Below are positions 5,781 through 13,694 of a DNA stretch of 30,051 nt, one piece after another (position 1 is the first letter of the stretch; every line of letters starts with the position of its first letter). The DNA comes from Abditibacteriota bacterium (GTDB taxonomy: Bacteria; Armatimonadota; UBA5829), in assembly GCA_017958015.1 (NCBI GenBank), contig JAGDDM010000175.1, forward strand, positions 1 through 30,051. The letters run 5' to 3'. The notes beneath the pieces are model-generated. The model searched no databases. It had not been told where the DNA came from and saw nothing but the letters and a program-made list of their open reading frames with translations. Both the position numbers and the translations under genes were made by a program.

Positions 5781-7025
5781 TTACGCTTTTTCCAGCTCGA
5801 AGGCTTTGTGGAGAGCCCGAACGGCGGCCTTAATCTTGTCCCGTTCCACGAGGCAGGTGATGCGGATTTCGCTGGTGGTGATGGAATAGATGTTGATTCC
5901 CTCGGCGGCGAGAGCGGCAAACATGGTGCTGGCATAGCCCGGGGAGGTCTTCATGCCGCTGCCCACCACGGAGACCTTGGCCAGAACGGAGTCGGTGATG
6001 ACGTCCGCGGCCTCGATGTCCTTGTCGATGGGGGCGATGATTTTCTTGGTCTTTTCCAAGTCCTCGTCCGCCACGGTGAAGGAAAGGTCGGTTTTGCCCG
6101 CCACGCTTACGTTCTGCACGATGACGTCAACGCTGATACCCGCGTCGGAAAGAGCCTTGAAGAGCTTGGCGGCCACGCCGGGCTTGTCGGGCACACCAAC
6201 GATGGTGATTCTGGTAACGTCGGTGTCGTGGGCGATTCCGCGAACGGGGTTTCTTATTTCCATTTCGGCATTCTGGGAATTCATTTCATGATCCTCTCTT
6301 GTGATTAAAGTTCCGGGGGCGTCCTTGAGGCTGTGGGCCACCAAGATGTCGACGCCGTAAATCTGTCCCAGCTCAACGGCCCGGGAATGCATTACTCTGG
6401 CGCCCTGTCCGGCCAGCTCAAGCATTTCCTCGTAGGAGATGGTTTTCATCTTCCGGGCGGCGGGTTCCACTCTGGGGTCGGCGGTGTAAACACCCTCAAC
6501 GTCGGTATAAATCTCGCAGGCGTCCGCGTTGAGCGCGGCGGCAAGAGCCACGGCGGTGGTGTCGGACCCGCCTCTTCCGAGGGTGGTAATCTCCGCCCAG
6601 CCGCTGTTTTCGGTGATGCCCTGGAAACCGGCCACGATAACAACGTTGCCCTTGGCAAGTTCTTCTTTAAGGCGTTTGCTCTCAACCTTGCGGATTCTGG
6701 CCTTGCCGGCCTTGGACTCGGTGATAACGCCGGCCTGTCCGCCTGTGAGGGACACGGCCTTCACGCCCAACTTGTGGAGCGCCATGGCCATAAGAGCGCT
6801 GGAGACCTGTTCGCCGGTGGCAAGCAGTTTGTCGAGCTCCCGCTCGTCGGGTATTTTGGTCAAAGACTTGGCCATGCTGATGAGTTCGTCGGTGGTGTCT
6901 CCCATTGCGGAAACAACGACAACGACCTTATCCTTTTCGGCCCGCTTTGCCACGCGCTCGGCTATGCGCGCTATTTTTTCGGTGGTAGCGACGGAACTTC
7001 CGCCGTATTTCTGAACTACCGTCAA
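5781..7025 (-). CDS. lysC: Aspartate kinase with two ACT domains
   Basis: The 414-residue enzyme phosphorylates aspartate, the first step to lysine, threonine and methionine. The kinase domain opens with KYGGSS (6-11) and includes LGRGGSDTTAVA and YTDVEGVYTADPR; two ACT domains follow (about 265-335 and 345-410), the usual site of amino-acid feedback. The start is TTG (7023-7025), chosen because GGGAGG lies 7-8 bases upstream and the protein then begins at the normal place. A good internal start (M248, see 6282) would yield the ACT region as a separate chain, as in Bacillus subtilis LysC. It has its own promoter (7083) and terminator (5748). The short leader, about 50 bases, leaves no room for a lysine riboswitch. 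Its neighbour panD uses the same substrate. Confidence 0.97.
   Translation of the reverse strand: MTVVQKYGGSSVATTEKIARIAERVAKRAEKDKVVVVVSAMGDTTDELISMAKSLTKIPDERELDKLLATGEQVSSALMAMALHKLGVKAVSLTGGQAGVITESKAGKARIRKVESKRLKEELAKGNVVIVAGFQGITENSGWAEITTLGRGGSDTTAVALAAALNADACEIYTDVEGVYTADPRVEPAARKMKTISYEEMLELAGQGARVMHSRAVELGQIYGVDILVAHSLKDAPGTLITREDHEMNSQNAEMEIRNPVRGIAHDTDVTRITIVGVPDKPGVAAKLFKALSDAGISVDVIVQNVSVAGKTDLSFTVADEDLEKTKKIIAPIDKDIEAADVITDSVLAKVSVVGSGMKTSPGYASTMFAALAAEGINIYSITTSEIRITCLVERDKIKAAVRALHKAFELEKA
6282..6300 (-). promoter_or_regulatory. Internal ribosome-binding site and start codon for a LysC beta chain
   Basis: On the minus strand AAGAGAGGA (6300-6292) is followed by an in-frame ATG at 6284-6282 (codon 248). 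The predicted product is the last 167 residues, both ACT domains, close to the 163-residue beta subunit known for B. subtilis aspartokinase II. Confidence 0.6.
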
Positions 7026-7082
7026 GATAATCCTCCCGCCGCCGAAAGCGGCATCTTCTTAGATTAACGATTTGTATTGATT

Positions 7083-7111
7083 ATTATACCACAAACGGGA
7101 CATACTCTCAA
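7083..7111 (-). promoter_or_regulatory. Promoter of lysC
   Basis: TTGAGA (7106-7111), 17 bases, then TATAAT (7083-7088) on the minus strand. The -10 is preceded by TGTGG, giving the 11-mer TGTGGTATAAT, identical to that before cobO at 16243. Confidence 0.8.
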
Positions 7112-7115
7112 ATTT

Positions 7116-7469
7116 CTATATTGTGCCCGTGATTTTGTTCCCGCCGTCAACGAGAACGACTTTTCTCGCCGCGTTCTCCGGCTCGTCGGTGAGGCAGAAA
7201 GCGGCGATTATGATTCTGTCGCCCACCTTGGCCTTGTGGGCGGCGGCGCCGTTGAGGCAAACCACTCCGCTGCCCCGCTCCCCGGCAATGGCGTATGTCT
7301 CAAGCCTCTCGCCGTTGTCAACGTTCCAAACTCTTACTTCTTCCCCCTCGAATATGCCCGCGGCATCAAGCAAATCCGCGTCCACGGTGACGCTCCCCAC
7401 GTAGTTAAGGTCGCATTGGGTTATCGTCGCTCTGTGAATTTTGCTTTTGCATATACTTATAAGCTTCAT
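7116..7469 (-). CDS. panD: Aspartate 1-decarboxylase proenzyme
   Basis: PanD makes beta-alanine for pantothenate from aspartate. The 117-residue proenzyme contains the self-cleavage site YVGSVTVD, with cleavage expected between G25 and S26 to create the pyruvoyl group, and the conserved KSKIHRATIT start and GDRIIIAAF end. Length is standard. Homologues begin just before KSKIHRA, so the ATG at 7467-7469 is right even though it lies 65 bases inside the upstream lipoprotein gene in another frame and has only a weak GGAAG upstream. No panB or panC is adjacent. It is the last gene of the long obg operon and is followed five bases later by the -35 box of lysC. Confidence 0.96.
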   Translation of the reverse strand: MKLISICKSKIHRATITQCDLNYVGSVTVDADLLDAAGIFEGEEVRVWNVDNGERLETYAIAGERGSGVVCLNGAAAHKAKVGDRIIIAAFCLTDEPENAARKVVLVDGGNKITGTI

Positions 7470-9633
7470 TGTTTTGGGTACTTCCGATCTTGATCTTCGC
7501 CGACCGGGTGTCCGGCGGCAGCTCTATTTCGTTCATGTCGTAAAGCATGCGGGCGGGCTTTCTGCCGTTCAGCTCCGTGAGGGTGGCCACTATGCCCGGC
7601 GCCAGCTTTATCCTGTACCCCTCAAATCTCTTTTTCGTGCGCTCCGTGAGAGCGATGTCGGATATTATGAGTATATCCCTGTCCGTAATCACCCGGCATC
7701 TGACGTTGCCGAAGAGCGTGGGCAGGTTTCCGAAGTAAAGTCCTTTCTCGGTCCACTCGTCCTTAACACCGGAAAGGAGCATCAGCGTGTCGTCGCTTTC
7801 CCGCACGAGGCTGTTTCGGACGAAACTTATGTAGGAGGCGGAGAACCAGCCGTGGGGCATATCGCCCTCGGCCAAAGTGTTGTCCTTCAGGTTCATTCCC
7901 TCCGGATAGGACCACCAACCCTTCGTGGGGTCGTTGCCTAAAGTCCAATCCAGCACCGTCTGGGCCCGGTAGTACTCGTCGGTCATGAGCCAGCCGACGG
8001 CCATATCCAAACCGGCGTAGGGCCAGTAGTGGTCCCGGTGGATGAAGCCGCCGTTTTTGAAGTGGTTCGACCAATAGTAATCGAAGGAGGTCTGCACCAG
8101 GAAGTCCTCGGTGTCCAGCACGTCGCAGGGCCAGAGACCGCAGGAAGTGCCCCGGGCGGAGGAGGATGTCTTTATATCCTCGGGACCGTTGGGAATATAC
8201 TCTATGCCCTCTTTCTCCGCCAGCTCGTGAACCTGAGCGGTGAAAGTCTCGAAGAGTTTCAGTCCCTCGGCGGCGTATCTCGACGCCCTTGAGCGGTTTC
8301 CGGCTTCTCCGGCCAGATAGGCGCCCTCAAGAAGCCCCCGGACCGCCCAGAAGTCGTCCCAATAGTGGTGGTCGCTGCCGGAGCCGATGTCCTCGGCGGA
8401 AACGGAGGGAGGCATTATGCCGCGCTTATCGGATTTAATCTTGTCGATGATGTAGTCGCAGGCGCCGTAAACCGCGGCGTCAACCGAGGAGAGGAAATCC
8501 CTGTGACCGGTGCGGCGATAGTACTGGGCCATGGCGTAGAGAACCTGTCCGGGAGCGTCAAGTTCCGTGTCCTCGGTGCTGCCGGTTTTGGGAGCGTAGC
8601 CCCCGTTCTCAAGCCGGAGATCGTCAAGGTACGCCAGGCCGCTCTCAACAAGGTTCATGTTGCGGGTGTAGTAGAAGGCGTCGGCAAAGTAGGCGAAGTC
8701 CCGAACCCAGAAGGCGTCGTAGTAGGCGGTGCCGGGCTTGCACACTCCCCCATCGCTCATGATGAGCATGTAGGCGAGGTTGGCGTAGTAGCAGTTCCGG
8801 GCGTTCTCGTCGGGAATGTCTATCTCCGTCTCAAAGAGCTTCTTCTGCCACTTGGCGGCAAAGTCGCCGTAGACCTTCTTGTAGTCAATCTTGTCCGGAG
8901 ATGTGGTGAAGTAAAAAGTTTTCTTCTCCCCGGATTTCAAGGTGAGCTTGTAGCGGGCGGCGGCGGAAACGGTGCAGTCCTTGCCCGCCTCTCCCTTGGA
9001 GTCCGGAATCTTGCCGGAGGGAATGAAGCAGGTGACGTCCTTTTTCGGGTCCTGACTGATGTAGGAAGCGAACTCGTCGGGCTTTGTGACGCACCGCAGG
9101 AAAAGCTTGCCGCCGGTGTTGATGTTGCCGCCCTCAAGTTCGATGTAGGTGGGAGCGGAGTAACCGCCGATGACTCTGTTGGGAGCGATGACCGCGTACA
9201 AATCCAGGGTCCGGTCCTCGTCACCCATGTTCTTCACGTCCACGGCGCTGACCAGGAAGTCCTCGTCGTAGCCCGCGAAGGTGGTGGCGGAGAAGAGAAC
9301 TTTGTCCTTTTCCCACTCGGCAACGGGCGCCGGAAGGCAGCCCTCCGCCAGCTTCCGCTTGCAGTCTTTGAGGGAATCCGCGGGAGTGATAATCTTTTTC
9401 GCTTCCGGGTCCGCCACGATGAAGTAGGCGGTGTAGGACTCCGAGCCGGGCTGAACCTCGCCGCCGGGACCCACAAAGGCCTCAAGCTCCCCGTCCATGT
9501 TGCCCGCCACCGTCCAAACTCTGCCGGTGCGGCCCTGGGGAGCCTTATCGAAAAAAGAACGGGATATTTCGCCGCCGCAGCCCGCAAGAAGCAGAGCGAG
9601 CAGCAAGGTCCCGGTAACGAAAGATTTATTCAT
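7405..9633 (-). CDS. Lipoprotein with a six-hairpin glycosidase-like catalytic domain
   Basis: From the ATG at 9631-9633 the product is 742 residues and starts with a lipoprotein signal: a hydrophobic stretch ending in LLAGC, with C19 as the lipidated residue. A longer frame exists upstream (to 9699), but it overlaps the neighbouring gene and would bury the signal. Residues about 30-270 look like a beta-rich N-terminal domain. Residues about 275-650 carry the Trp- and Tyr-rich signatures of (alpha/alpha)6-barrel glycosidases: YYDAFWVRDFAYF (305-317), HHYWDDFWAVRGL (422-434), HRDHYWPYAGLDMAVGWL and KGWWSYPEG. The exact GH family cannot be fixed by eye. The polar tail overlaps panD by 65 bases. 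It presumably trims oligosaccharides at the cell surface, although it sits in a housekeeping operon. Confidence 0.75.
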   Translation of the reverse strand: MNKSFVTGTLLLALLLAGCGGEISRSFFDKAPQGRTGRVWTVAGNMDGELEAFVGPGGEVQPGSESYTAYFIVADPEAKKIITPADSLKDCKRKLAEGCLPAPVAEWEKDKVLFSATTFAGYDEDFLVSAVDVKNMGDEDRTLDLYAVIAPNRVIGGYSAPTYIELEGGNINTGGKLFLRCVTKPDEFASYISQDPKKDVTCFIPSGKIPDSKGEAGKDCTVSAAARYKLTLKSGEKKTFYFTTSPDKIDYKKVYGDFAAKWQKKLFETEIDIPDENARNCYYANLAYMLIMSDGGVCKPGTAYYDAFWVRDFAYFADAFYYTRNMNLVESGLAYLDDLRLENGGYAPKTGSTEDTELDAPGQVLYAMAQYYRRTGHRDFLSSVDAAVYGACDYIIDKIKSDKRGIMPPSVSAEDIGSGSDHHYWDDFWAVRGLLEGAYLAGEAGNRSRASRYAAEGLKLFETFTAQVHELAEKEGIEYIPNGPEDIKTSSSARGTSCGLWPCDVLDTEDFLVQTSFDYYWSNHFKNGGFIHRDHYWPYAGLDMAVGWLMTDEYYRAQTVLDWTLGNDPTKGWWSYPEGMNLKDNTLAEGDMPHGWFSASYISFVRNSLVRESDDTLMLLSGVKDEWTEKGLYFGNLPTLFGNVRCRVITDRDILIISDIALTERTKKRFEGYRIKLAPGIVATLTELNGRKPARMLYDMNEIELPPDTRSAKIKIGSTQNNEAYKYMQKQNSQSDDNPMRP

Positions 9634-9638
9634 CTGCC

Positions 9639-10265
9639 CTAAGCACTCAGTTTTTTCGCTTTCAGAACCGCTTCCACGGCGGCGTAGATGTGGACGCACA
9701 CCGCGATGAGCAAAAACATCACGGCTCCGAAATTGATTTGATTAAAAAGGGATGACAGGCGGGAAGAGAGGGTTCCCGTCATGGGCATGGCCGGAGCGAA
9801 AGCGGAAAAAAGGAACCAGGAGAGAACCACGATAAGGAATATCCACGTTCCCCGAACCACGTCCCCGCAGTATATCTGCCCGAAGCCCGGCACCAGCGAA
9901 AAGAGCGCCGCCACAAGGGGCTTCTTTCGCTCGTAAACGGGCACGGGACCCACGGAAACCCGCTTTTTGTACTCCGCGTCGGCTTTGGCCAGCACCGCCT
10001 TGGCGTACTTCTCCTCCACCGCGACGGTGTTATGCTCCGCCATGAGAGCCTTATACTGCTCCGCGGCCAGGTCGTAGTTGCCGGCGGCGAAGTGGAGGTC
10101 CGCAATCCGCTCCCGCAAGTCCGAATCTCCGGGCGCCAGTTCAAGAGCCTTCTTCAGAAGCTCCGCCGCCAGGGCGAAGTTGCCCCCCAGCTTCGCGGCG
10201 TTGGCGCCGGATATGAGCGAGTCCAGTTTGGCGCGGAGTTCCACGCTTTCCGGAGCGGCGGTCAT
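9639..10265 (-). CDS. TPR-containing membrane protein of unknown function
   Basis: Starting at the ATG at 10263-10265, which overlaps the rsfS stop (TAATG) and has GGAGAGG upstream, the protein has 208 residues. Residues 12-75 form about two tetratricopeptide-like helical pairs (GNFALAAELLKKALELAPGD and GNYDLAAEQYKAL). The C-terminal half has a short LVPGFGQIYCGDVVRG segment, like the P-G-x-GQ-x-Y-x-G turn found in TM2-type membrane domains, followed by hydrophobic helices at about 141-157 and 180-200. It is probably an inner-membrane protein with the TPR part in the cytoplasm, perhaps a scaffold. No specific function can be given. The lipoprotein gene follows five bases after its stop. Confidence 0.8.
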   Translation of the reverse strand: MTAAPESVELRAKLDSLISGANAAKLGGNFALAAELLKKALELAPGDSDLRERIADLHFAAGNYDLAAEQYKALMAEHNTVAVEEKYAKAVLAKADAEYKKRVSVGPVPVYERKKPLVAALFSLVPGFGQIYCGDVVRGTWIFLIVVLSWFLFSAFAPAMPMTGTLSSRLSSLFNQINFGAVMFLLIAVCVHIYAAVEAVLKAKKLSA

Positions 10266-10621
10266 TATTCCTCTCCGCCTTCCTCGTCCAGCTTCTCCGC
10301 GGTGGCCTTCCACAGCGTCTCGAGGTCGTAAAACTCTCTCTCTTCGGGAGAGAACAGGTGGACAATGATGTCCCCCAAATCAACCAAAACCCACTTACCC
10401 TGGGTGTAGCCTTCACAGGCAAGCTTGCCCAGGCCCGCGTCCCGGCCGTCTTTGATAATGCCGTCGGCGGTGGCCTTGATGTGGGTGTTGGAGGTGCCGG
10501 AGGCTATAACGAAGTAGTCCGCCATGAGAGTCCGGTCCCGAACGTCGATAACCTCAACGTCCCGGGCCTTCTTCTCCTCCAGAACCTTAAGCACAAACCG
10601 AAGTTTTTCGTCTGTTGTCAT
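10265..10621 (-). CDS. rsfS: Ribosomal silencing factor RsfS (Iojap family)
   Basis: The 118-residue protein belongs to the RsfS/Iojap family, which binds ribosomal protein uL14 and blocks joining of the subunits in starved cells. Family features are the start EKLRFVLKVLEEKKARDVEVID, the DYFVIASGTSNTHIKA strand-helix segment, GYTQGKWVLVDLGDIIVHLFS and EREFYDLETLW. (The first of these is a conserved helix-strand unit, residues 5-26.) The ATG directly follows the TAA of the LCP gene (TAAATG), with AGGAG 10 bases upstream. It overlaps the start of the TPR gene by one base. Its place after nadD and an LCP gene is the common arrangement in many bacteria. Confidence 0.95.
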   Translation of the reverse strand: MTTDEKLRFVLKVLEEKKARDVEVIDVRDRTLMADYFVIASGTSNTHIKATADGIIKDGRDAGLGKLACEGYTQGKWVLVDLGDIIVHLFSPEEREFYDLETLWKATAEKLDEEGGEE

Positions 10622-11869
10622 TTACTGTACACTCCTGTCGTCAAAATCTTTTCCCACAAGCACGGAAACGTCGAAATCCTCGTTCTTTTCCTTGAGTTCC
10701 CGAATGACGCCGCACTTGATGCGTTTTTGAATCTCCTCCGCGGAGGGGCGTTTGTCGTTGTACACGGTTATGACCGTGGTTTCCTCGTCGGTGGTGTCCG
10801 CGTTGTCAACCCGAACAACCTCGTGACCCGCCTTCTCGATGGAAGAGCCCGCCAGCCGCGCCACACCGGCGACTCCGGAGCCGTTTAAGACCTCAACCTT
10901 AACTTTCTCCGCCGGCTTCGTTCCGGTCTCGCCCTCGAAGTAGAGGTACTTGGAGACCACGTCGGGAATAGCGTCTTTGTCCGGAATCCAATAGCTGACC
11001 TTGTTCTCGAAGCCGGGCTCCCCGGGGAGAACCGTCATGTCCATGGTGGCGGGGTCGAAGTCCTTCAGGAGGTCCGCCAGTTCGTTCCAATCCTTCAGGG
11101 TCAGGTCGCTTTCGATGTACTTCTTATCAAGGGCCGTCTGTAAAATCTTCGCCCGGTCCGCCTTGGAGGGAAGAGCAAGGATTCTGTTGGCCAGAGCCCG
11201 CATGAATATCTGCTGCCGAACGATTCTGCCCGCGGCAACCTTTTCGCCGTCCTCAATCCTGAATCCGCTGTCGCCGTAGGCGTCGTGGCGGAAGCGGACG
11301 TAGCCCTCCGCGTCCTTGCCGTTCAGAAGCTGCTTCTCCGGTGAGGCCTTCAGATTGATGTAGAGACCGCCTCTCCGGTCGGTGTAGCGCATGTTCTTGT
11401 CAATCTTGATATATACGCCGCCCAAGAGGTCAACAAGCTCCCGGAGACCGGAAGTGGTTGTCTTGACGTAGTAGTCGGTATCCGCAAGGAGAAGATGCTC
11501 CACGGTGTCAACCACCTTTTCGGAGCCGCCCATCACGTTGGCGGCGTTGATCTTACATGTTTTGCCGTCTATCTCAACCATGGTGTCCCGGGGAATGGAT
11601 ACGGCGCGGATTTCCTTAGTCTTGGTGTCCAAGGAGAACACGACGATGGTGTCCGAAAGACCGTTTCTCTCGTTCTCGCCGGTGTTGTCCTCGCCTATCA
11701 TGAGAATACGCACGCACCGTCTGCCTCCGAAGGCGGGCTTGATGGCGGCGGTGATGTTCTCGCCCTTAAGCAGTGTGGACCACTTGCCGATAAACGTGCC
11801 GACAAAAACGCCCACACCGCAGCCTATTATTACAGCCAGGATCACCCCGATCCAAGATTTCTTGCTCAT
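10622..11869 (-). CDS. LytR-CpsA-Psr (LCP) family cell-wall glycopolymer ligase
   Basis: The 415-residue protein has one N-terminal membrane helix (about 6-28) and an extracytoplasmic LCP domain with the family's arginine/aspartate pyrophosphate-binding motifs: LMIGEDN, SDTIVVFSLD, AVSIPRDTMVEI and YVRFRHD. A C-terminal LytR_C domain follows at about 320-375 (VKVEVLNGSGVAGVA to ITVYND). LCP proteins transfer lipid-linked glycopolymers to peptidoglycan or to protein. Here it suggests a secondary wall polymer or capsule. The ATG overlaps the nadD stop (ATGA) and has GGAGG upstream. Position between nadD and rsfS is the usual one in Bacillota and relatives. Confidence 0.93.
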   Translation of the reverse strand: MSKKSWIGVILAVIIGCGVGVFVGTFIGKWSTLLKGENITAAIKPAFGGRRCVRILMIGEDNTGENERNGLSDTIVVFSLDTKTKEIRAVSIPRDTMVEIDGKTCKINAANVMGGSEKVVDTVEHLLLADTDYYVKTTTSGLRELVDLLGGVYIKIDKNMRYTDRRGGLYINLKASPEKQLLNGKDAEGYVRFRHDAYGDSGFRIEDGEKVAAGRIVRQQIFMRALANRILALPSKADRAKILQTALDKKYIESDLTLKDWNELADLLKDFDPATMDMTVLPGEPGFENKVSYWIPDKDAIPDVVSKYLYFEGETGTKPAEKVKVEVLNGSGVAGVARLAGSSIEKAGHEVVRVDNADTTDEETTVITVYNDKRPSAEEIQKRIKCGVIRELKEKNEDFDVSVLVGKDFDDRSVQ

Positions 11870-12438
11870 ATATTATTCCTCCGGGCGTAAAGGCCCTTCT
11901 CTTTTATGTAATCGATAACGCAGTCCGGCAGGAGATACCTGACCGTCTTGCCCTCGCCTATTCTCTTCCGTATTTCCGATGAGGACAGATTCATCTGGGG
12001 CACCTCAAAGGACTCCACCCTGTCCGCCAACTCCCCGTCGAAACCGGGTCTGTGGGCGCAGACAACGGTGGCCATGTCCGCTATCTCGTGGGCAAGGTGC
12101 CAGTTGCCGAAGTAGGTGCCTTCGTCGGAACCCAAAATAAGATAGAACTCGTCCTCCGGATTGCGGCTTTTCAGAATTCGCAGAGTGTCCACGGTGTAGG
12201 AGGGACCTTTCCGCTCCGTCTCCAAAGTAGACACTTCGAACTTATCCCGTCCCGCCGCCGCCAGACGCACCATCTCTATCCGGTGGCTCACGTCGATGTT
12301 GGGAATCTTATGAGGGGGATTGGGAGCCACCATCAGCAGAACCTTATCCAAATCGTACTCCTCCGCCGCGCAGTTGGCGAGCATCAGGTGGGCGTTGTGG
12401 ATAGGGTCGAAGGTGCCGCCCATAATACCGATTTTCAT
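11866..12438 (-). CDS. nadD: Nicotinate-nucleotide adenylyltransferase
   Basis: NadD adenylates nicotinate mononucleotide to deamido-NAD. The 190-residue protein has the nucleotidyltransferase signature GGTFDPIHNAHLML (7-20) with its paired histidines, the NPPHK loop, ILGSDEGTYFGNWH and the C-terminal LSSSEIRKRI motif that closes over ATP. Length is typical. The ATG overlaps the proA stop (TGATG), and GAGGGG lies a few bases upstream; its own stop overlaps the LCP start (ATGA). It is thus translationally coupled on both sides. Confidence 0.97.
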   Translation of the reverse strand: MKIGIMGGTFDPIHNAHLMLANCAAEEYDLDKVLLMVAPNPPHKIPNIDVSHRIEMVRLAAAGRDKFEVSTLETERKGPSYTVDTLRILKSRNPEDEFYLILGSDEGTYFGNWHLAHEIADMATVVCAHRPGFDGELADRVESFEVPQMNLSSSEIRKRIGEGKTVRYLLPDCVIDYIKEKGLYARRNNI

Positions 12439-13685
12439 CAGCCCCTCAACTGTCCGTTTCCGGTGATGACGTATTTGTATGTTGTAATTTCCGTCAGGCC
12501 CATGGGTCCTCTGGCGTGGAGTTTCTGGGTGCTTATGCCCATTTCCGCTCCCTTGCCGAACTCGTAGCCGTCGGTGAATCTGGTGGACACGTTCACGAAC
12601 ACCGCCGCCGCGTCAACCTCCGAGGTGAACCGCTTCGCCGCGGACACGCTGTCGGTGACGATGGCCTCGGTGTGGCCGCTGCCGTACTCGCCGATATGGG
12701 CGATGGCGTCCTCAAGGGAATCGGCCACCTTAATCGCTATCTCAAGCTCCAGATATTCCGTGGCCCAGTCCTCCTCCGTGGCGGGAATCATATCCGGATA
12801 TACCGCCCTGGCGGCCTCGTCGCCGTGCATGGTGACGCCGGCTTCGGCGTAGCGGGCGCAAATCTTCGGCAGAAAATCCTTCGCTATGTCCTTGTGGACA
12901 ATCAGCGTCTCCGTGGCGTTGCAGACGCCCGGGTTCTGAACCTTGCCGTTGAAGGCAATCTCGCAGGCCATATCGAGGTCCGCGGCGCTGTCGATGTAGG
13001 TGTGACAGTTGCCGTCGCCGTGCTCGATGACGGGAATGGTGGAGTTCTCGATAACCGCCTTGATGAGGCCCTTGCCGCCCCGGGGAATGAGGCAGTCGAC
13101 ATATTTCTTCATACGCATAAGTTCCGCCGCCGCCGCTCTGTCCGTGGTTTCCACAATCTGAACGGTACCCTTGGGCACGCCCGCGGTCTCCGCGGCCTCG
13201 GCGATAATCTTGGCGATGGCCTTGTTGGAGTTGATGGACTCTTTGCCGCCCCGGAGAATAACCGCGTTGCCCGCCTTCAGGCAGAGAGCCGCCGCGTCGG
13301 CGGTGACGTTGGGCCGGGACTCGTAGATGATGCCGATGACCCCGATGGGAACCCGCACCTTGCGAATTTCCATGCCGTTGGGGCGCACGTAGCCCTCGAT
13401 GGTCTCACCCACAGGGTCCCGCAGCGCCGCTATCTGGCGCACGCCGTCGGCCATAAGAGCGATTTTCTTCTCGGTGAGCTCCAGCCGCTTCAGCATGGCG
13501 CTGCTCATGTCCGTGCCCTTTGCCTTATCCAGGTCTATCCTGTTGGCGGCGAGAATCTCGTCTTTGCGGGCCTCGAAAGCCTCGGCCATGGCCAGAAGCG
13601 CGTCGTTTTTAACCTTTGTGCCCAAAGTGGCGGTCTTGGCGGATGCCGCCTTGGCGTTTTTGCATATTGTTTCGATGTAAGTCAT
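12438..13685 (-). CDS. proA: Glutamate-5-semialdehyde dehydrogenase (gamma-glutamyl phosphate reductase)
   Basis: ProA reduces glutamyl-5-phosphate to the semialdehyde, the second step of proline synthesis. The 415-residue protein shows the aldehyde-dehydrogenase fold with GVIGIIYESRPNVTADAA, ILRGGKESINSNKAI, LIPRGGKGLI, the nucleophile in NPGVCNATETLIVH, and a C-terminal end with TRFTDGYEFGKGAEMGIST and HARGPMGL. Length is normal. The ATG follows the proB stop by nine bases. It forms the proBA pair, and its stop overlaps nadD by one base. Confidence 0.98.
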   Translation of the reverse strand: MTYIETICKNAKAASAKTATLGTKVKNDALLAMAEAFEARKDEILAANRIDLDKAKGTDMSSAMLKRLELTEKKIALMADGVRQIAALRDPVGETIEGYVRPNGMEIRKVRVPIGVIGIIYESRPNVTADAAALCLKAGNAVILRGGKESINSNKAIAKIIAEAAETAGVPKGTVQIVETTDRAAAAELMRMKKYVDCLIPRGGKGLIKAVIENSTIPVIEHGDGNCHTYIDSAADLDMACEIAFNGKVQNPGVCNATETLIVHKDIAKDFLPKICARYAEAGVTMHGDEAARAVYPDMIPATEEDWATEYLELEIAIKVADSLEDAIAHIGEYGSGHTEAIVTDSVSAAKRFTSEVDAAAVFVNVSTRFTDGYEFGKGAEMGISTQKLHARGPMGLTEITTYKYVITGNGQLRG

Positions 13686-13694
13686 AAATAATCC

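Noticed and set aside
7026..7082. Lysine riboswitch in the lysC leader
   Set aside because: The leader from the predicted promoter is only about 50 bases and holds just one small hairpin.
8365..9642. Long antisense open frame (425 codons) opposite the lipoprotein gene
   Set aside because: It lies exactly opposite a gene with clear domain signatures, has low-complexity Gly/Val composition and no ribosome-binding site; GC-rich third positions make such frames common here.
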